A model generated the notes under the pieces. It had not been told where the DNA came from, ran no database searches, and saw only the letters and a program-made list of their open reading frames with translations. Positions 12,790 to 23,763 of a stretch of DNA of 64,000 nt are shown here, piece by piece. Both the position numbers and the translations under genes were made by a program. Positions within the stretch are counted from its first letter, which is position 1. Every line of letters starts with the position of its first letter. The stretch is taken from positions 67,593,554-67,657,553 of the forward strand of contig OX485803.1 of NCBI GenBank assembly GCA_950295325.1, written 5' to 3'. This DNA is from Polytrichum commune. Taxonomy: Eukaryota; Streptophyta; Polytrichopsida; Polytrichales; Polytrichaceae.

Positions 12790-13620
12790 TGCAAGTTTTC
12801 AACTTCCAACACTAAGAATGCCGCATTGATAATACACATGACCTCACCACAACCTCAGTCAAAGTTCGCGTGTAAATGATGGTCAAGCATCCCAAGTTCA
12901 AGACTCGGGCTAGTAATAGGGCTGAGCTAGACAGCAAGACAAGTCAAGTGAGATTCCTCTGAGGATCAACTTGAATAACCTCTTCCAGAGAAACGATCCG
13001 CTTTCTTCGAGGATCCTAACCTCGATAAATTTAACATGATGGGGCCACTCGTGTCATTCTCAGTCAAGCTCAAATTTCTGCAACAGATTAGGAACAGTTT
13101 CGACCTCCGACACTAAGGACGCCGCATTGACCCGTATTCAGCTCACCAAAACATTACTCAAAATTGACGTCTATGATGGTTCAAGCCTGCATCTGAGTTT
13201 GAAGCCCCGTGCCAGTAGGACTGCTGCTGCACACCAAGACAACTTCTGTGAGACTCCTCTGAGGATCAATCCTAATTAATAACCTCTTCCAGTGAATCGA
13301 TCAGCTTGTTTCGAGGATAATAACCTCGACAAAATTTTAACATGATCCTGCCACTCATATCATTCTCAGTCAAGCTCAAATTTCTGCAACAGATTGGGAA
13401 TAGATTTTAACTTCCAACACTACATATATTAAGGACGCCGCAGTAACCCGCATGATCTCACCAACACATCGCTCACTACGATCCCAGCAACACTAGTTCT
13501 ATGAGATTCAGGAACAATTTCAACCTCTTGCCAGTGAACCGATCAGCTTCTTCGGAGGATCCCAACCTCCACAAGAATCACATCCAACTCACATCACCAT
13601 TTCTCACCCACGCTTAAATT
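12790..13620. repeat. Three ~300 bp tandem repeats just upstream of the GT92 gene
   Basis: Units begin near 12795, 13095 and 13400 with variants of AACTTCCAACACTAAG. Each carries GCCGCATTGA-like, CTCTGAGGATCAA, AACCTCTTCCAG and GAGGATCCTAACCTC blocks; the third is shortened. The array lies 70-900 bp before the GT92 start codon, in the probable promoter/5' UTR. Confidence 0.8.
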
Positions 13621-14374
13621 TTACTCCAAGTATAAACTGAAGCTACACTCTAAACCGAAGCTCTGGCATCAATTAGCTTCCATTTCAGTGACCCCATGAT
13701 TCGGTCGGAGCTCCAAAAAACAAACACCTTCAGATTGGCGCCCAGCTACTACAGTGACAGTGACAGAGAAGTCGAAGTTTTGCATATTCATCAAGATGCA
13801 ACAATACAGTAGCTAAATTTGTGGAAGTAGTATGTGGATTCCGACTCCACCCTTGCTTCGACTGCGAAGCGCTGGTGATGCATGGTGATGATGCTCCTCG
13901 GCAGGTCCTTCAGAATTCAATCGATGTCGTTAATGGGTTTCTGGAGTGGGTCTTCCTTGAGAGTTGTGCGACTTTGCTCATCTTTTATTAGAGGCTTGAC
14001 ACCATGATTGTACAACGTGAGGTGGTCATTTTCATTGACAATTGGGCAGACAGGCTCGCACGCTTGCATTTCGCTATGGAATTATAATCGGCTTCACTTT
14101 GCCGAGAAACCGGGCTACCTACCGCCTGGTAAAGCAGGCACTGGAGCATTACCAAAACAAGAATCCACACCTTCATGGACACTGGAATAATATATGAGTT
14201 TATTCTATAGATTATGATTCAAAAACTCTAATATGAGAATTTTTTGAACTTTGCCAAAGCTACGGTACCAACTTTTTCATGAATAACTTTACTCATCTAA
14301 TGGGCTATGTTCATGGCCCCATAATAGATTCGAGAATAAAGACTTCGGATGTTGGAATCCCAGTATTTCAAACT

Positions 14375-14866
14375 CAAGGGTTGATCACACTGGCACTACT
14401 GGCACCATCCGTCGGTGTCTCTGGCTGTAATAATGTGAAAAGTGGTGGGCTAGCATCTATTTCTCAATAAAATCCCCAACAATTTCACAGCTAGAACTGG
14501 ACAGAAATTTTGGTGTGATCGGGGCATGAGGGGTTGATCACACCAGCCACTTCTAGCACCACCTGTCAACATCTCAGGTTGTAATAGTGTGAATAATGGT
14601 GGGCCAACATCTACTTCTGAACATAATCCCCATCAATTTCACAGCTAGAACCATACGGAAAGTTAGGGCATGAATTTGAAGTCATGGCAGCTAAACACAA
14701 CTCATCAAGCCCTGGTCACACCAAACTTTCTGTCCAATTCTAGCCGTGAAATTGTTGGGGATTATGTTCAGAAATATATGTTGGCCCACCATTTTTCACA
14801 CTATTACAGTCAAAGATACTAACAAATGGTGCCAGAAGTGGCCAGTGTAATCAACCCCTCAGCTAA
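14375..14866. repeat. Fold-back repeat: two direct arms and one inverted arm
   Basis: Two direct copies (about 14388-14517 and 14530-14665) share TTGATCACAC, TGTAATA.TGTGAA and AATTTCACAGCTAGAAC. A reverse-complement copy follows at about 14708-14862 (AATTCTAGCCGTGAAATTGT, TTTTTCACACTATTACAG). The region can form a long imperfect hairpin. There is no ORF. It is probably a non-autonomous DNA transposon remnant. Confidence 0.75.
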
Positions 14867-14991
14867 GTATTTCTATGTGGCCCATGGGAAGAGGTCATAA
14901 GGTAAAGTAGACACATGCAACAATCTTTGCACCGGAGACATGCAAGGAAATCAGCTAGCAACCCACAAAGGGCCCTTAAACCACTACATGT

Positions 14992-15114
14992 AGTAGAAAT
15001 GTAATGATTTCATGACACGACAATCTAACACAAAATGGCTAGAATGACACCAACCCGTGTCATTATGGTCGCTAAGTGTTAGATTGTCATGTCTTGAAAC
15101 TACCACGTTTCCAC
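14992..15114. repeat. Long near-perfect hairpin (~55-60 bp stem)
   Basis: The left arm TTTCATGACACGACAATCTA at 15008 pairs with TAGATTGTCATGTCTTGAAA ending at 15099. Pairing continues inward to a loop near 15053 and outward (GTAGAAATGTAATGA with TACCACGTTTCCAC) at lower identity. It could be a palindromic MITE or a precursor of small RNAs. Confidence 0.7.
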
Positions 15115-15425
15115 TCGTGAGTTCATCACCTTTGTCTAGTACCTAGGAAAAGGGTAGATAGTACCACTATTGAAAGAGGCACAATCTACCCATTTCCTAG
15201 ACATCAAGAGCCCGCTACCAAGAGCATATGGAACATGATAATATAAAACATATTCCTTTGTTTGAATATGTGTGCACTTTTTACTCAAACTTTACAACTC
15301 AATGCGTGGGTTGCATGCATCTATTCACAATTACACATTTTAGTAACTTAAAGTGAGCCCACCAATACCTACAAATTTCTTGTTACTATCAGTTTATTCA
15401 AGCTTTATAATAAGATACGGTTTGT

Positions 15426-16115
15426 ATGGTTGTCCATGGTCCTTCACATTCATTGAATCAAATTGTTAACTATGTTATGGAAAGCTATTATGCCAAGACT
15501 CAATTTAGGATACTAGGTGACATCTTTGGGTTGGTGACATTAAATATCATAGATATTCATAAATGTGCTCTTTGGCATAAGGCAATTGTCATCAACTCTT
15601 GGAAAGCTCGGTTCAACATTGAGATTGATGAAAATATCTCATTTGTGCCCTTGACATCCCTAAAACCATTGCTCACCATATCTAGGAGTGTAGTATAATT
15701 ACAAGAAGAGCATGTTGGGACTTTGTCATGCAATACAATTAATACCATGAAAGCTAGGCCTCATTGATAAGGCCCTTGCAGAGCTTTGGATTGGCACCAT
15801 GAATCTCTCAACAAGAAATCTCCTCCACCCTTACCAAGTGCACCAACGTTTGGTTTGTCTGTTCTTTGAAGGCATCATGTTGTGGACCATTTGAATTGAA
15901 AGGAATGACCTCACCTTCACTAGCAACATGTGAGATGCTAGTAAGGTTATGCAATATATTATGGCAAGGTTTACTTGGTCATGGGGTCACAATTGCTTCA
16001 AGGGAGACACCTTAAAAGATGTGAGCAAGGCCTCTAGATTCTACAACAACGTGCTTCCTAGATTCCATGTGACTTGGGGCAATAACAACCTACGAGTCTA
16101 CAATTTTTAGATCAC
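15426..16115 (+). pseudogene. Decayed LINE C-terminus (zf-RVT region)
   Basis: Reading through stops near 15880 gives LWTI-stop-IERNDLTF followed by an Arg/Trp/Lys-rich helix. This is the hallmark of the C-terminal end of plant L1-type LINE polyproteins; the stop is TGA where Trp is usual. No reverse transcriptase core was recognised nearby. Heavily degenerated, so only a tentative relic. Confidence 0.4.
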
Positions 16116-17400
16116 CTAATGTTGGAATACTTGGTCATGCTTGGGCTTCTTACTTTGATCGGGGTGATGTGGTTCCACGTGGTGCACACAAGAGTTTCCC
16201 CACTCTCTTATTTTGGAACCTAGTGGCCTTGTATGGCAATGGGAAGAATGTATATCGTTGTCTAAGAACTCAAAAAACATGCTAAATTAATCTAAACATT
16301 TGAATAAACATTATGCCCCATGTTTTAGATAAAATAAATTAAAAAGATTGATATCATTTTAATTCAAAGTTACATTTGACACTACGAGTGTAATATCTCT
16401 CAAAACTAGAGAGGATAAATAAGAGGCATGATCCACCCAACCTTGAGCCTCACATACTTGTAGGAACTAAGAATTGAAGCTCCCCTCAACTAGTTGTCTA
16501 GGACATAATGAACCAGCTCTCCTTCCATACATTTCGGGTGAGTTAAGTTTCTTTAACTATAACGAGGTGAGAATATTGTGTAACATCATAGTCCCAACTA
16601 GTGGATGACTCCCCTTTGCCTTTTAGAACTATTAGATCTCTTAAGGTGGAGCCCTCTAGTCTTATAGTAGAGTATATTAGTTGAAATTAGAGATAGCAAA
16701 GGTAACTAATAAATACATACATGTTACAACAAGGATCATAGGGTCTCACCATTAGTTCCTTGAACCATTATAGGGTCAAGTACGATATATTGTTCAATCC
16801 ATTCATAGATTAGAAAGCTTTACAGTGGAAGAGAACCACATACTGACATCACCTATTATAATGGCTCAAATTCAAGGTGGGTAGGATAGACCATGGCCCA
16901 TTGTATTTATATGTGGGTTAAAATTTAGGGTGGCCCACAATAATGTCGAACTCATATTTACGAGACTTTAGGGCTATGTGTCCTCTCCTTGGAACAATGT
17001 CGTAAGATGAGCCACATTCCTTGAAGTGAAGAAGAGACGGTAGTTAACATGCTTTGGAAAAGGTAAGCCTACAGTATAGAGTTGGCCATTACAAGAGTGT
17101 TTGGCATGCTATTACAATACTTTATGTGAATGTAATTATTTCTATTTCATATTCCTCGGTTTGAACATGCAATATTGTGTGCTCAAAAATATTAAAAAAA
17201 AGTTACATCGACCACAATGATTGTGGTATGTCAACAATTACAATGGGCCACATTCATAGGTGATCTTAGGGCCACTTCACACATGAATTACGAGCCGTGA
17301 CCTTGTAATGGTGAGGACCCTTAACTCTCATCCAAAGGTGGTACCATGGGTGTTGGGAAAGCCGTTTTATGTAGTCACGGGCCCTTAAGCATATTGTGAA
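16116..17400. other. Gene-free DNA
   Basis: AT-rich sequence with no recognised domain, tRNA or clear repeat pair. Short ORFs here have no visible similarity to known proteins. Confidence 0.4.
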
Positions 17401-17592
17401 GTGAGAATGGACCATGTTGCGGGACCATTGCATATTTTATTGGCGGAAAAAGAGGGGAGGATTTGGTTCAATATAATATGTCTCGAACTCTATGAATTTA
17501 AGAGAATTACTTGGTGGTGTTTGTCTGACCTGGAATCTATCATGAAATTTGCCTTGCGATCTGCCCTACTGGAAAAAATATTAATTAAAGTC

Positions 17593-17666
17593 ATGGTCTC
17601 CCATAATTTGCGTCAGGCCTACCTCCAAGAGGTGGGCCTGACGCAAATTTCGGGAGACCATGAAAC
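17593..17666. repeat. Compact inverted repeat / hairpin
   Basis: TCATGGTCTCCC and TTTGCGTCAGGCC, up to CCTC, are followed after a CAA-like loop by GAGG, GGCCTGACGCAAA and GGGAGACCATGA. Arms are ~33-35 bp and near-perfect. A related sequence (GTTAGGCCCATCAAGAAGAGG, TCTAACGCAAAACC) occurs near 36957-36998. Confidence 0.85.
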
Positions 17667-17827
17667 CTTATCCATAGTCCGCCATGTAGGACTCCATGTA
17701 GACTTTTCATCCATGAAGTCTTCTTTGGGCCTTTAGGCCTTTGTGTGTGAAGTGAACTTGGACGGTCTCCACCCTTTCAACCAGTGAGAGCTCTTAGATT
17801 GCAATGGCCACGGGCCTTCAATCTTGT

Positions 17828-17900
17828 GTGTGAAGTGGCCGTTAGTGTAGTGGTAAATACCCCGCAACACCAAGGTGTGAGATGCAAAAGTTACACAAGG
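17828..17900 (+). repeat. tRNA-derived SINE-like fragment
   Basis: GGCCGTTAGTGTAGTGGTAA matches the D-arm/A-box of an Asp- or Glu-type tRNA. The B box is not preserved, so it is not a functional tRNA gene; a SINE head or decayed tRNA is the likeliest origin. Confidence 0.35.
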
Positions 17901-18978
17901 TCAAAATAAAGATTCCCTTTCTCTTCAATATGATCAATTAGAACCCCCCCCCCTCCCACAAATATGTTAGCAAATGAACCTAGAAAAGTTGATATAATAT
18001 GAGCACATACCGAGTCCAATCTCGTCAAAACTCATGTCTTTCCGGTGTCTAGTCTTTATTACGAGCCTTATCATATGATCATATGATAGCACTCCGATAT
18101 AAGTGACCGATTTAGGGTGAGATTCCATGTTCATCGCCAATCCACTATATTCTGGATCAAATGTTTCCATGAAAATAACAAAAGCAACCAACCTACCACA
18201 TTACGGTTGCCTACTGATCATTGAATAAGCCTTTGATCATGAACTAGTCACCATAGAAGGATCAGAGGTTGAACCGAGTTACAAAATACAGTATGTGCTC
18301 AACAGGCCTGTCTGGCCAGGCTCATTCTTCCCAGCAAGCTTCAACGAATCTGGAGATCTTAAAAACATTCTCCATTAATTAAGCAGACATTCCGAACTGT
18401 GAAGTTGCCTGTTCTTATGAATACTTCAAGGCAGTGATAGGGGAGATTTTTGGGCATAATCGGTTGAGATCCTAATGTTTGCAAGTCCAACCGGTTATAT
18501 GTCGACATCCTCCGGTTTTCCTTTATTAAATTAGGGCATATTCTATAAATTCCTCTAAAATGATCGGTAATTTTCCTGCAGTCTTGAACTTCAACCAGTT
18601 TTTTCTCAAGGTTGGTTCACACTATGCCCAAGTCGAGAGGAGAAGCATCACTTTTCCGGCCCAAACTATGTCGAGAGGAGAAGCTTTTGGGCTAAAAATA
18701 TATATTAAAATAATCCACTTGAAGCCTTTGGCCGGTCATAGTGTAAAGCCCCAAAGGACGAGTCCAAAGGCCAAACCCATACCATTTGCATGTATTTGAA
18801 ATCACTACTTGATACATGAATGGAGGAATTTTCTGAAATTTTCCTCTCTCACTCTTTAACCATGGATTCTAGAAGGGAACACATCCTTGTTCTCCTTTCA
18901 GTCTTTATGGTTATGAAGTATGTTATTATGGGCATTTTGGCGTTGCAAAAACTTGCAATTTTTTAGCAAAATGTCCAA

Positions 18979-20054
18979 ATGATGATGATGGCGGTATTTA
19001 TTACAGAAGGGCGGAGGGTGGATTTTGGAAGGTCTTATTGGCGTTTTGAGAGATATGGAGGGTTTTTGGAGCAAACACTTATGAGATTATTTTTGGAGAG
19101 GGAATTTAAGCGTCGAATGAGGGTGAGTAATTTACATTCAAATACTTATGCACTCTTTTGGGGCCTATTTTGAAGAAAAAAGATACACATCTTAGAGAGA
19201 GTATTAATGTTGAATGTAGAGTTGCGGTAACTTTGTCTCGATTAGCAACTGGGAATACATTAAGAATGATTGGAGATGTATACGACATAGGGTTGGATAC
19301 AACTTCAGAAATTGTGAGAGAATATTGTGAGGCTATTATAATTCAGCTACGACCATTGGTTTTTCCAAAACCAACACTTGCGAGGATGAAAAATATAGCT
19401 TCTGGATTTGAGGCATTGCATGACATTCTTTTCATATTAAAGACAATAGATGGCAGCCATATATCCATTCTAGCACCCTCCCATGATCCAGTAGCATATT
19501 ACAATAGAAAAATGTTTTATTCATGTTTGCTTCAAGGAGTTGTAGATGCGGATTGTAAATTTTGGGACTATGATTTTGGATGGGTCAAGAGGATACATGA
19601 TTGGGCATTGTTTCAGAAATCTGAAATTGGTAAAAAAGTTGTAAAATGTTCATTTTTATCATTCAAGTTTATTGGAGACGCAGCCTATCCAATGCGGCCT
19701 TGGTTTTATTCACATTTTAAGGGTGAAAGGGACGGTTTACCTAGAAGGAAAGTCCATTGGAATTTTATCCAATCAAGCACCCGTATGGCCGTGAAAAGGG
19801 CATTTGGTATTCTCAAGGGAAGATGGTGGATTTTAATGAAGAGAATTGATATGCCGCTCCGGAATGTACCGGATATTGTTACCACAGCCCTTTGTCTACA
19901 CAATTTGTGTATAATTCAGAAGGATGAATTTAATATGGAATGGGCGCTAGATGCAGAGAAGAATTTGCAAGAGGAGGCTAATAGGTCTTTAGGGAATTTA
20001 CAGAATATTGACATATTTAAGGCCTTTGAAGCATCTTTGAGGGAAATGAGATAA
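18979..20054 (+). pseudogene. Harbinger transposase (DDE_Tnp_4 nuclease), frameshifted and with mutated catalytic Glu
   Basis: The N-terminal part (18979 to ~19160, EFKRRMRVSNLHSNTYALFW) and the main frame (19158-20054, 298 aa) are joined by one frameshift near 19155. The main frame has the helix-turn-helix region (DTHLRESINVECRVAVTLSR) and the DDE nuclease: first Asp in TIDGSHISI, second Asp in FIGDAAYP. The third block reads AVKRAFGILKGRW where the family normally has V-E-R-A-F-G; the Glu codon is AAA (19794-19796), one G-to-A change from GAA. Harbinger transposases cut and paste the element together with a Myb-like partner. This copy is probably dead on two counts. Confidence 0.88.
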
Positions 20055-20317
20055 TTATAAAAGGTAAATCCCGAAGCCGATGAGACACCATTCATTGAAA
20101 TGAAGGAAGAGAAAGAAGTAGAAGGTGGAAATAATGAAGGTGAAGAAACAAAGGTGAAACGTCAAAAAAATGAAACCAATGTTGGCTGATGCAACCCGTG
20201 TGCATTTACTATTAGCAAAGAATTTTTTACAAGGCTCATTTAGCCCAAAAATCAACTCTTCGATTTGAGGGCTGCAACTATGATACTTTTAGTTTTAAAT
20301 CAGAGTAGTAATTTGAA

Positions 20318-21801
20318 CTAGAGTTTATTAGTGAGGCGGTCAAATTGGTGATTTACCTTCTTTAGTAGTTCATTTGTTGTTTCAAAAAATTTCATCAATC
20401 CAATGTTGGTTTTAGCCAATTTCTCAAAAATTTCAATGGATATTTCTTGAAAATTATTCTTTGTCTTTATTATTGATGGAGGGGTGGATATTGGGACACT
20501 GTCTATTTTTGGAGAAGAATTGGTTGGAAAATCTGCACTATCATTTGTTATAACTGATACGTGCTTAAAAACTTGGTCGGCTTGATGGTACCATTGATGT
20601 AGAGCGTCGTAAAATTTAATCTCTTGCCGGTTGTTGTCTGAAATACTGTTTGTAAGTTTGTCTTCTTTGTAAGAAACAAAAATTTGATTAAATTTCTTAT
20701 GGCACGCTTAGGCTGTTTGGTTGAACTTGGAGAGCATAACCAACATACTTGCATGAATCCGCACCCATGTACCAATTCATGCACTCAAAACAGTGAAACG
20801 ATAAGAGAAACAATCAAAATTTACATAAGAAAAAACAATTTCAGCAAGTGTAGGGGAGGAGATGAATGGATTGGAAGGTATATAAAGGGAGGTGGTGGCC
20901 ATGTGATCACCAAGTGGGTTGGTGGAAAGAAGGCATCCTTGCCGGAAGGGCTCCCCTCCGTAAGGGGAGGGTACGAGGCTCGAATCCCAATGACGACATT
21001 TGCACGAATCCATATGGGAAAAATGGTGGCCTGGGGCCGAGACACGGGCGCGCGGTGAAGGCCTCCAAATAGGCCTCAAAATTCTTCCAAATTTGAAATT
21101 TTCTTTGCAAAAAAACCTAATTAGGTTTAGGGTTACTCACCTTGTTTTTTGCCGTTCCTTTCAAACTCGGGCTCCATCTCCCCCTTCAAAGCAATGAGTT
21201 GATACACCTCTAAATCTAGCCAATTCCGATTTCCTTCCTCTCCTTCAACCTTCACTTCAATTTGTGTAGGTTTCTTCTTTGAGGCAGCCTTCTTCCTTGG
21301 GGCAACTCTTTTCTTTGAACTCCCTATTATCTCACAATCATTCTCTTCTTCAACACTTCTCTCTTCAATTTTCTCAACCCTCTCAACTTCCACTTCTTTC
21401 ACTATTTCCTCTCTAGTAGGTGTTGAATATGGCCGAAATGCACCAAAAGAGTTTACACTCAAAACATTCTCTAACCCCATCCACCTCTCTTGGCTAAAGA
21501 ACTCTCCGTTTTGAGAAAATTGGTCCATGAAAAAAAAGTTGGGAAAAAAATTTGAATCAAACCAACAAAAACAAGGACAAAAACAAATGAACAAAAAACA
21601 AGGGCACAAGAGAAAGAGGGCGAGAAGAGAGAGACGACCCACTTTATCCCTTGAAAAAATCTGCCTTTTCCATCTAACGGTCCAGATCTTGTCAGATTTT
21701 GAATATTTTAATGAAAAAAAGTTCGGCCTCTCAACGGAAGTTTGGGTTGAGCATTTTGCTCGACCCAAACTTTGGTCGAGAGGCCGAACTCTTGGCGCCA
21801 A
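20318..21801 (-). pseudogene. Harbinger Myb-like/trihelix DNA-binding protein, two exons
   Basis: Exon 1 is 21801 to 21141; it ends in EEGNRNWLDLEVYQLIALKG, the start of a Myb/SANT-trihelix domain, and then a consensus donor (CAAG/GTGAGT). The second part (about 20770-20318) reads ACHKKFNQIFVSYKEDK and IKFYDALHQWYHQADQVFK, the second half of the domain, and continues to a stop at 20318-20320. The acceptor was not resolved, and an in-frame TAA precedes ACHKK (one C-to-T change from CAA). In Harbinger elements this partner binds the transposon ends and brings the transposase to the nucleus. The intron holds a SINE-like insert. Confidence 0.7.
20880..21062 (+). repeat. tRNA-derived SINE-like sequence in the Harbinger intron
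   Basis: GTGATCACCAAGTGGGTTGG resembles an A box and GGCTCGAATCC near 20971 is one base from a consensus B box (GGTTCGAATCC), spaced further apart than in a tRNA. A GC-rich hairpin (CCCCTCCGTAAGGGGAGG) lies between. Ends were not defined. Confidence 0.45.
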
Positions 21802-22061
21802 AACTTCCTAAAAGTGTTGCCACCTAGGCTCTTTTGGAGGTGACGTCCTTTGGACTTCGGCCTCTAGTGTGAAGGCCGAGAGAACGGCCTTTGGACATTT
21901 CTGCATTTTCATTGGTCCAAACGCTTCTCCTCTCGAAGTTTGGCCATAGTGTGAACCGGCCCTCAAACTCAACCGGTTCATCTGTAACTAACTGCCAGTT
22001 CTCCCCGATCATTGCTTGAAGGCCTGTTTAAAACCGATGTTCAATGGGCATTGTAGAGAAC

Positions 22062-22287
22062 AATGAATGGGGAGAACCAACCGCTAGTTACATATGAATT
22101 GGTTGAATTTGAGAAACAACCAGTTGATGTTTACGACTTCAAACAAATTACCTATCCTTTTAGAAGAATCTATGGAATATACCTTGACTTAGTAAAAGAA
22201 AAATTAAACGATCGTGTCAACATGTAACCGGTTGGATTTTAGAGCGTTAGGATTATGACCAATTATATTCAAAAATCTCCCCAGACG
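22062..22287 (-). mobile_element. MITE family copy B (inverted relative to copy A)
   Basis: The reverse complement starts GGGGAGATTTTTGAATATAA, passes through AACCGGTTACATGTTGACA and ends GGTTGGTTCTCCCC. It matches copy A (18439) and copy C (39388) along its length with more divergence. About 225 bp, non-coding. Confidence 0.75.
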
Positions 22288-22823
22288 CTAGCAGAGAATG
22301 TCAAAATGGAAACATTTCAAGGTTTGGTTGAGAGGCATTGCTTAAATGTTCAATTAAACGTGGGGTGCAAGAAGGGTGCTTTGCCAAAGGGACCACCTCG
22401 TGCTCAAGTGGAATTGGAAGCTTTATAGATTTGATTACTAAGTTTTGGTGGTTGTTGTTTGGTGGACACTTGGGGGAAGTTCATTGTTAAGAAAAAGGAT
22501 GTTAAATGACATGTCGCGTGTTCAAATAAAAAAACCCATGACGGCTAATCGACATGGTGACCTTCCCCACTTCCTTAATGTACAAAAAAAAAGTTGTCGT
22601 ATAACCGACATCAATCGAACCAACCCTTGAAGCGTGAATACATTTTGTCCCATTGTTTTGTGACAAACTCATGAAATGCTTTTGTCCACGAACGCCAGGC
22701 TTCCATGAGCACATCCCACACTTCTTTAAACTTTGATCATTGTCCTCATTGTCCATATGTTTGCCCCTAATTGGACCAAAATTATGGACCTTTGTAATCT
22801 TGCACACTATGTGATTACTAATA

Positions 22824-23763
22824 CTCCTTTGGTAAGATGAATTCACAAAAGTTCTAACTCAATTTCACAATTTTACAAACCAATTTAACAATAGGTTCGA
22901 CCAATTTTATTGGAATCATGAACCAAGTTCATTATTGAATTAACTAATTTAACTTGAACTTTCAACCAATTCCATGATATTTGAATAATTTCAAGATTGG
23001 TACCCACATTCACAACTTCAAGAAATCAATTTCTTGAATTATATAACTTCAATTCACAAAGAACGGTACATCAAGTCTAAGATCCTCGTAATCGCTCCCC
23101 ACAGATAGCTTTACCAAAATTTTGATTGACCTCTCTTATCCAACCTTTGGTCATGTCCACAGTGATTGTTTGTACATCATCAGTATTGTGACCTAATACT
23201 ATAAAGTTTGATGATTTTATAGAACATCCTATCAACACACACAAATCCACAACCACACTACACCCTCAAATTCACGAGATTGCGCACTCCAACTACATTG
23301 GGTTTGTGTTGCTTACTTCGATGTACATTAATCAAAGACAAAAGAAAAACCAACACTACTTGCTTACGACTTTGAGGTACTATCATGAAAGACCAAAGAA
23401 ATATCGATGTCAAGAGCTAGAACCTTCCAGGTAAACACAAAACAAAGAGGAGCCAATGAACAACGAGAAGGCAAAGAATGTGAAAGGAGGAGGCAAGAAT
23501 GTTGAGAATACAAAAATCACAAAGTCTAAAAAGATATATGAAATTGGTTTGGAAGATTCATGAAGTCGCTAGAGATAAAGGTGGATTATCATGAAATAAA
23601 GGTGTGCCACGCGTCAAGTTGGTTTGGAAGAATCATGAACTAATTTAAAAGGTTCATGAAGTTGGTAGAAGTTTTGGTAACATTGGTTGGAAGGTTAATG
23701 AACTAGCTTGGAACCTTCATGAGATTGAGTTTGCACTAATGTGAAGTCATCTTACCAAAGGAG
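22824..23763. mobile_element. Stowaway/mariner-like non-autonomous element with TA duplication
   Basis: CTCCTTTGGTAAGATGA (22824) is exactly inverted as TCATCTTACCAAAGGAG (ending 23763), and both ends are flanked by TA. Weaker inversion continues for ~25 bp inward. The 940 bp interior is AT-rich and non-coding. TA target duplication and CTCC-starting ends are typical of Tc1/mariner-derived elements. Confidence 0.65.

Larger units (their letters stand above)
18610..21961 (+). mobile_element. PIF/Harbinger DNA transposon, 3.35 kb, with 5 bp CTCAA duplication
   Basis: Inverted ends are GGTTGGTTCACACTATGCCC (18610) and the complement GGCCGGTTCACACTATGGCC (from 21961); both continue into TCGAGAGGAGAAGC. 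CTCAA flanks both sides (18605-18609 and 21962-21966), and the empty site is seen in the unbroken MITE copy near 39555. It encodes a transposase (+) and a Myb-like protein (-), the usual two-gene Harbinger layout. A subterminal palindrome (CGGCCTCTC to GAGAGGCCG) lies at about 21724-21787. Confidence 0.88.
18439..22016 (+). mobile_element. MITE family copy A, split by a Harbinger insertion
   Basis: The left part (18439-18609, GGGGAGATTTTTGGGCATAA) and right part (21962-22016, CTCAAACTCAACC to GGTTCTCCCC) together match an intact copy at 39388-39602. Removing 18610-21961 and one CTCAA restores that arrangement. It is short, non-coding and non-autonomous, with a 7 bp terminal inverted repeat (GGGGAGA/TCTCCCC). 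Confidence 0.8.
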
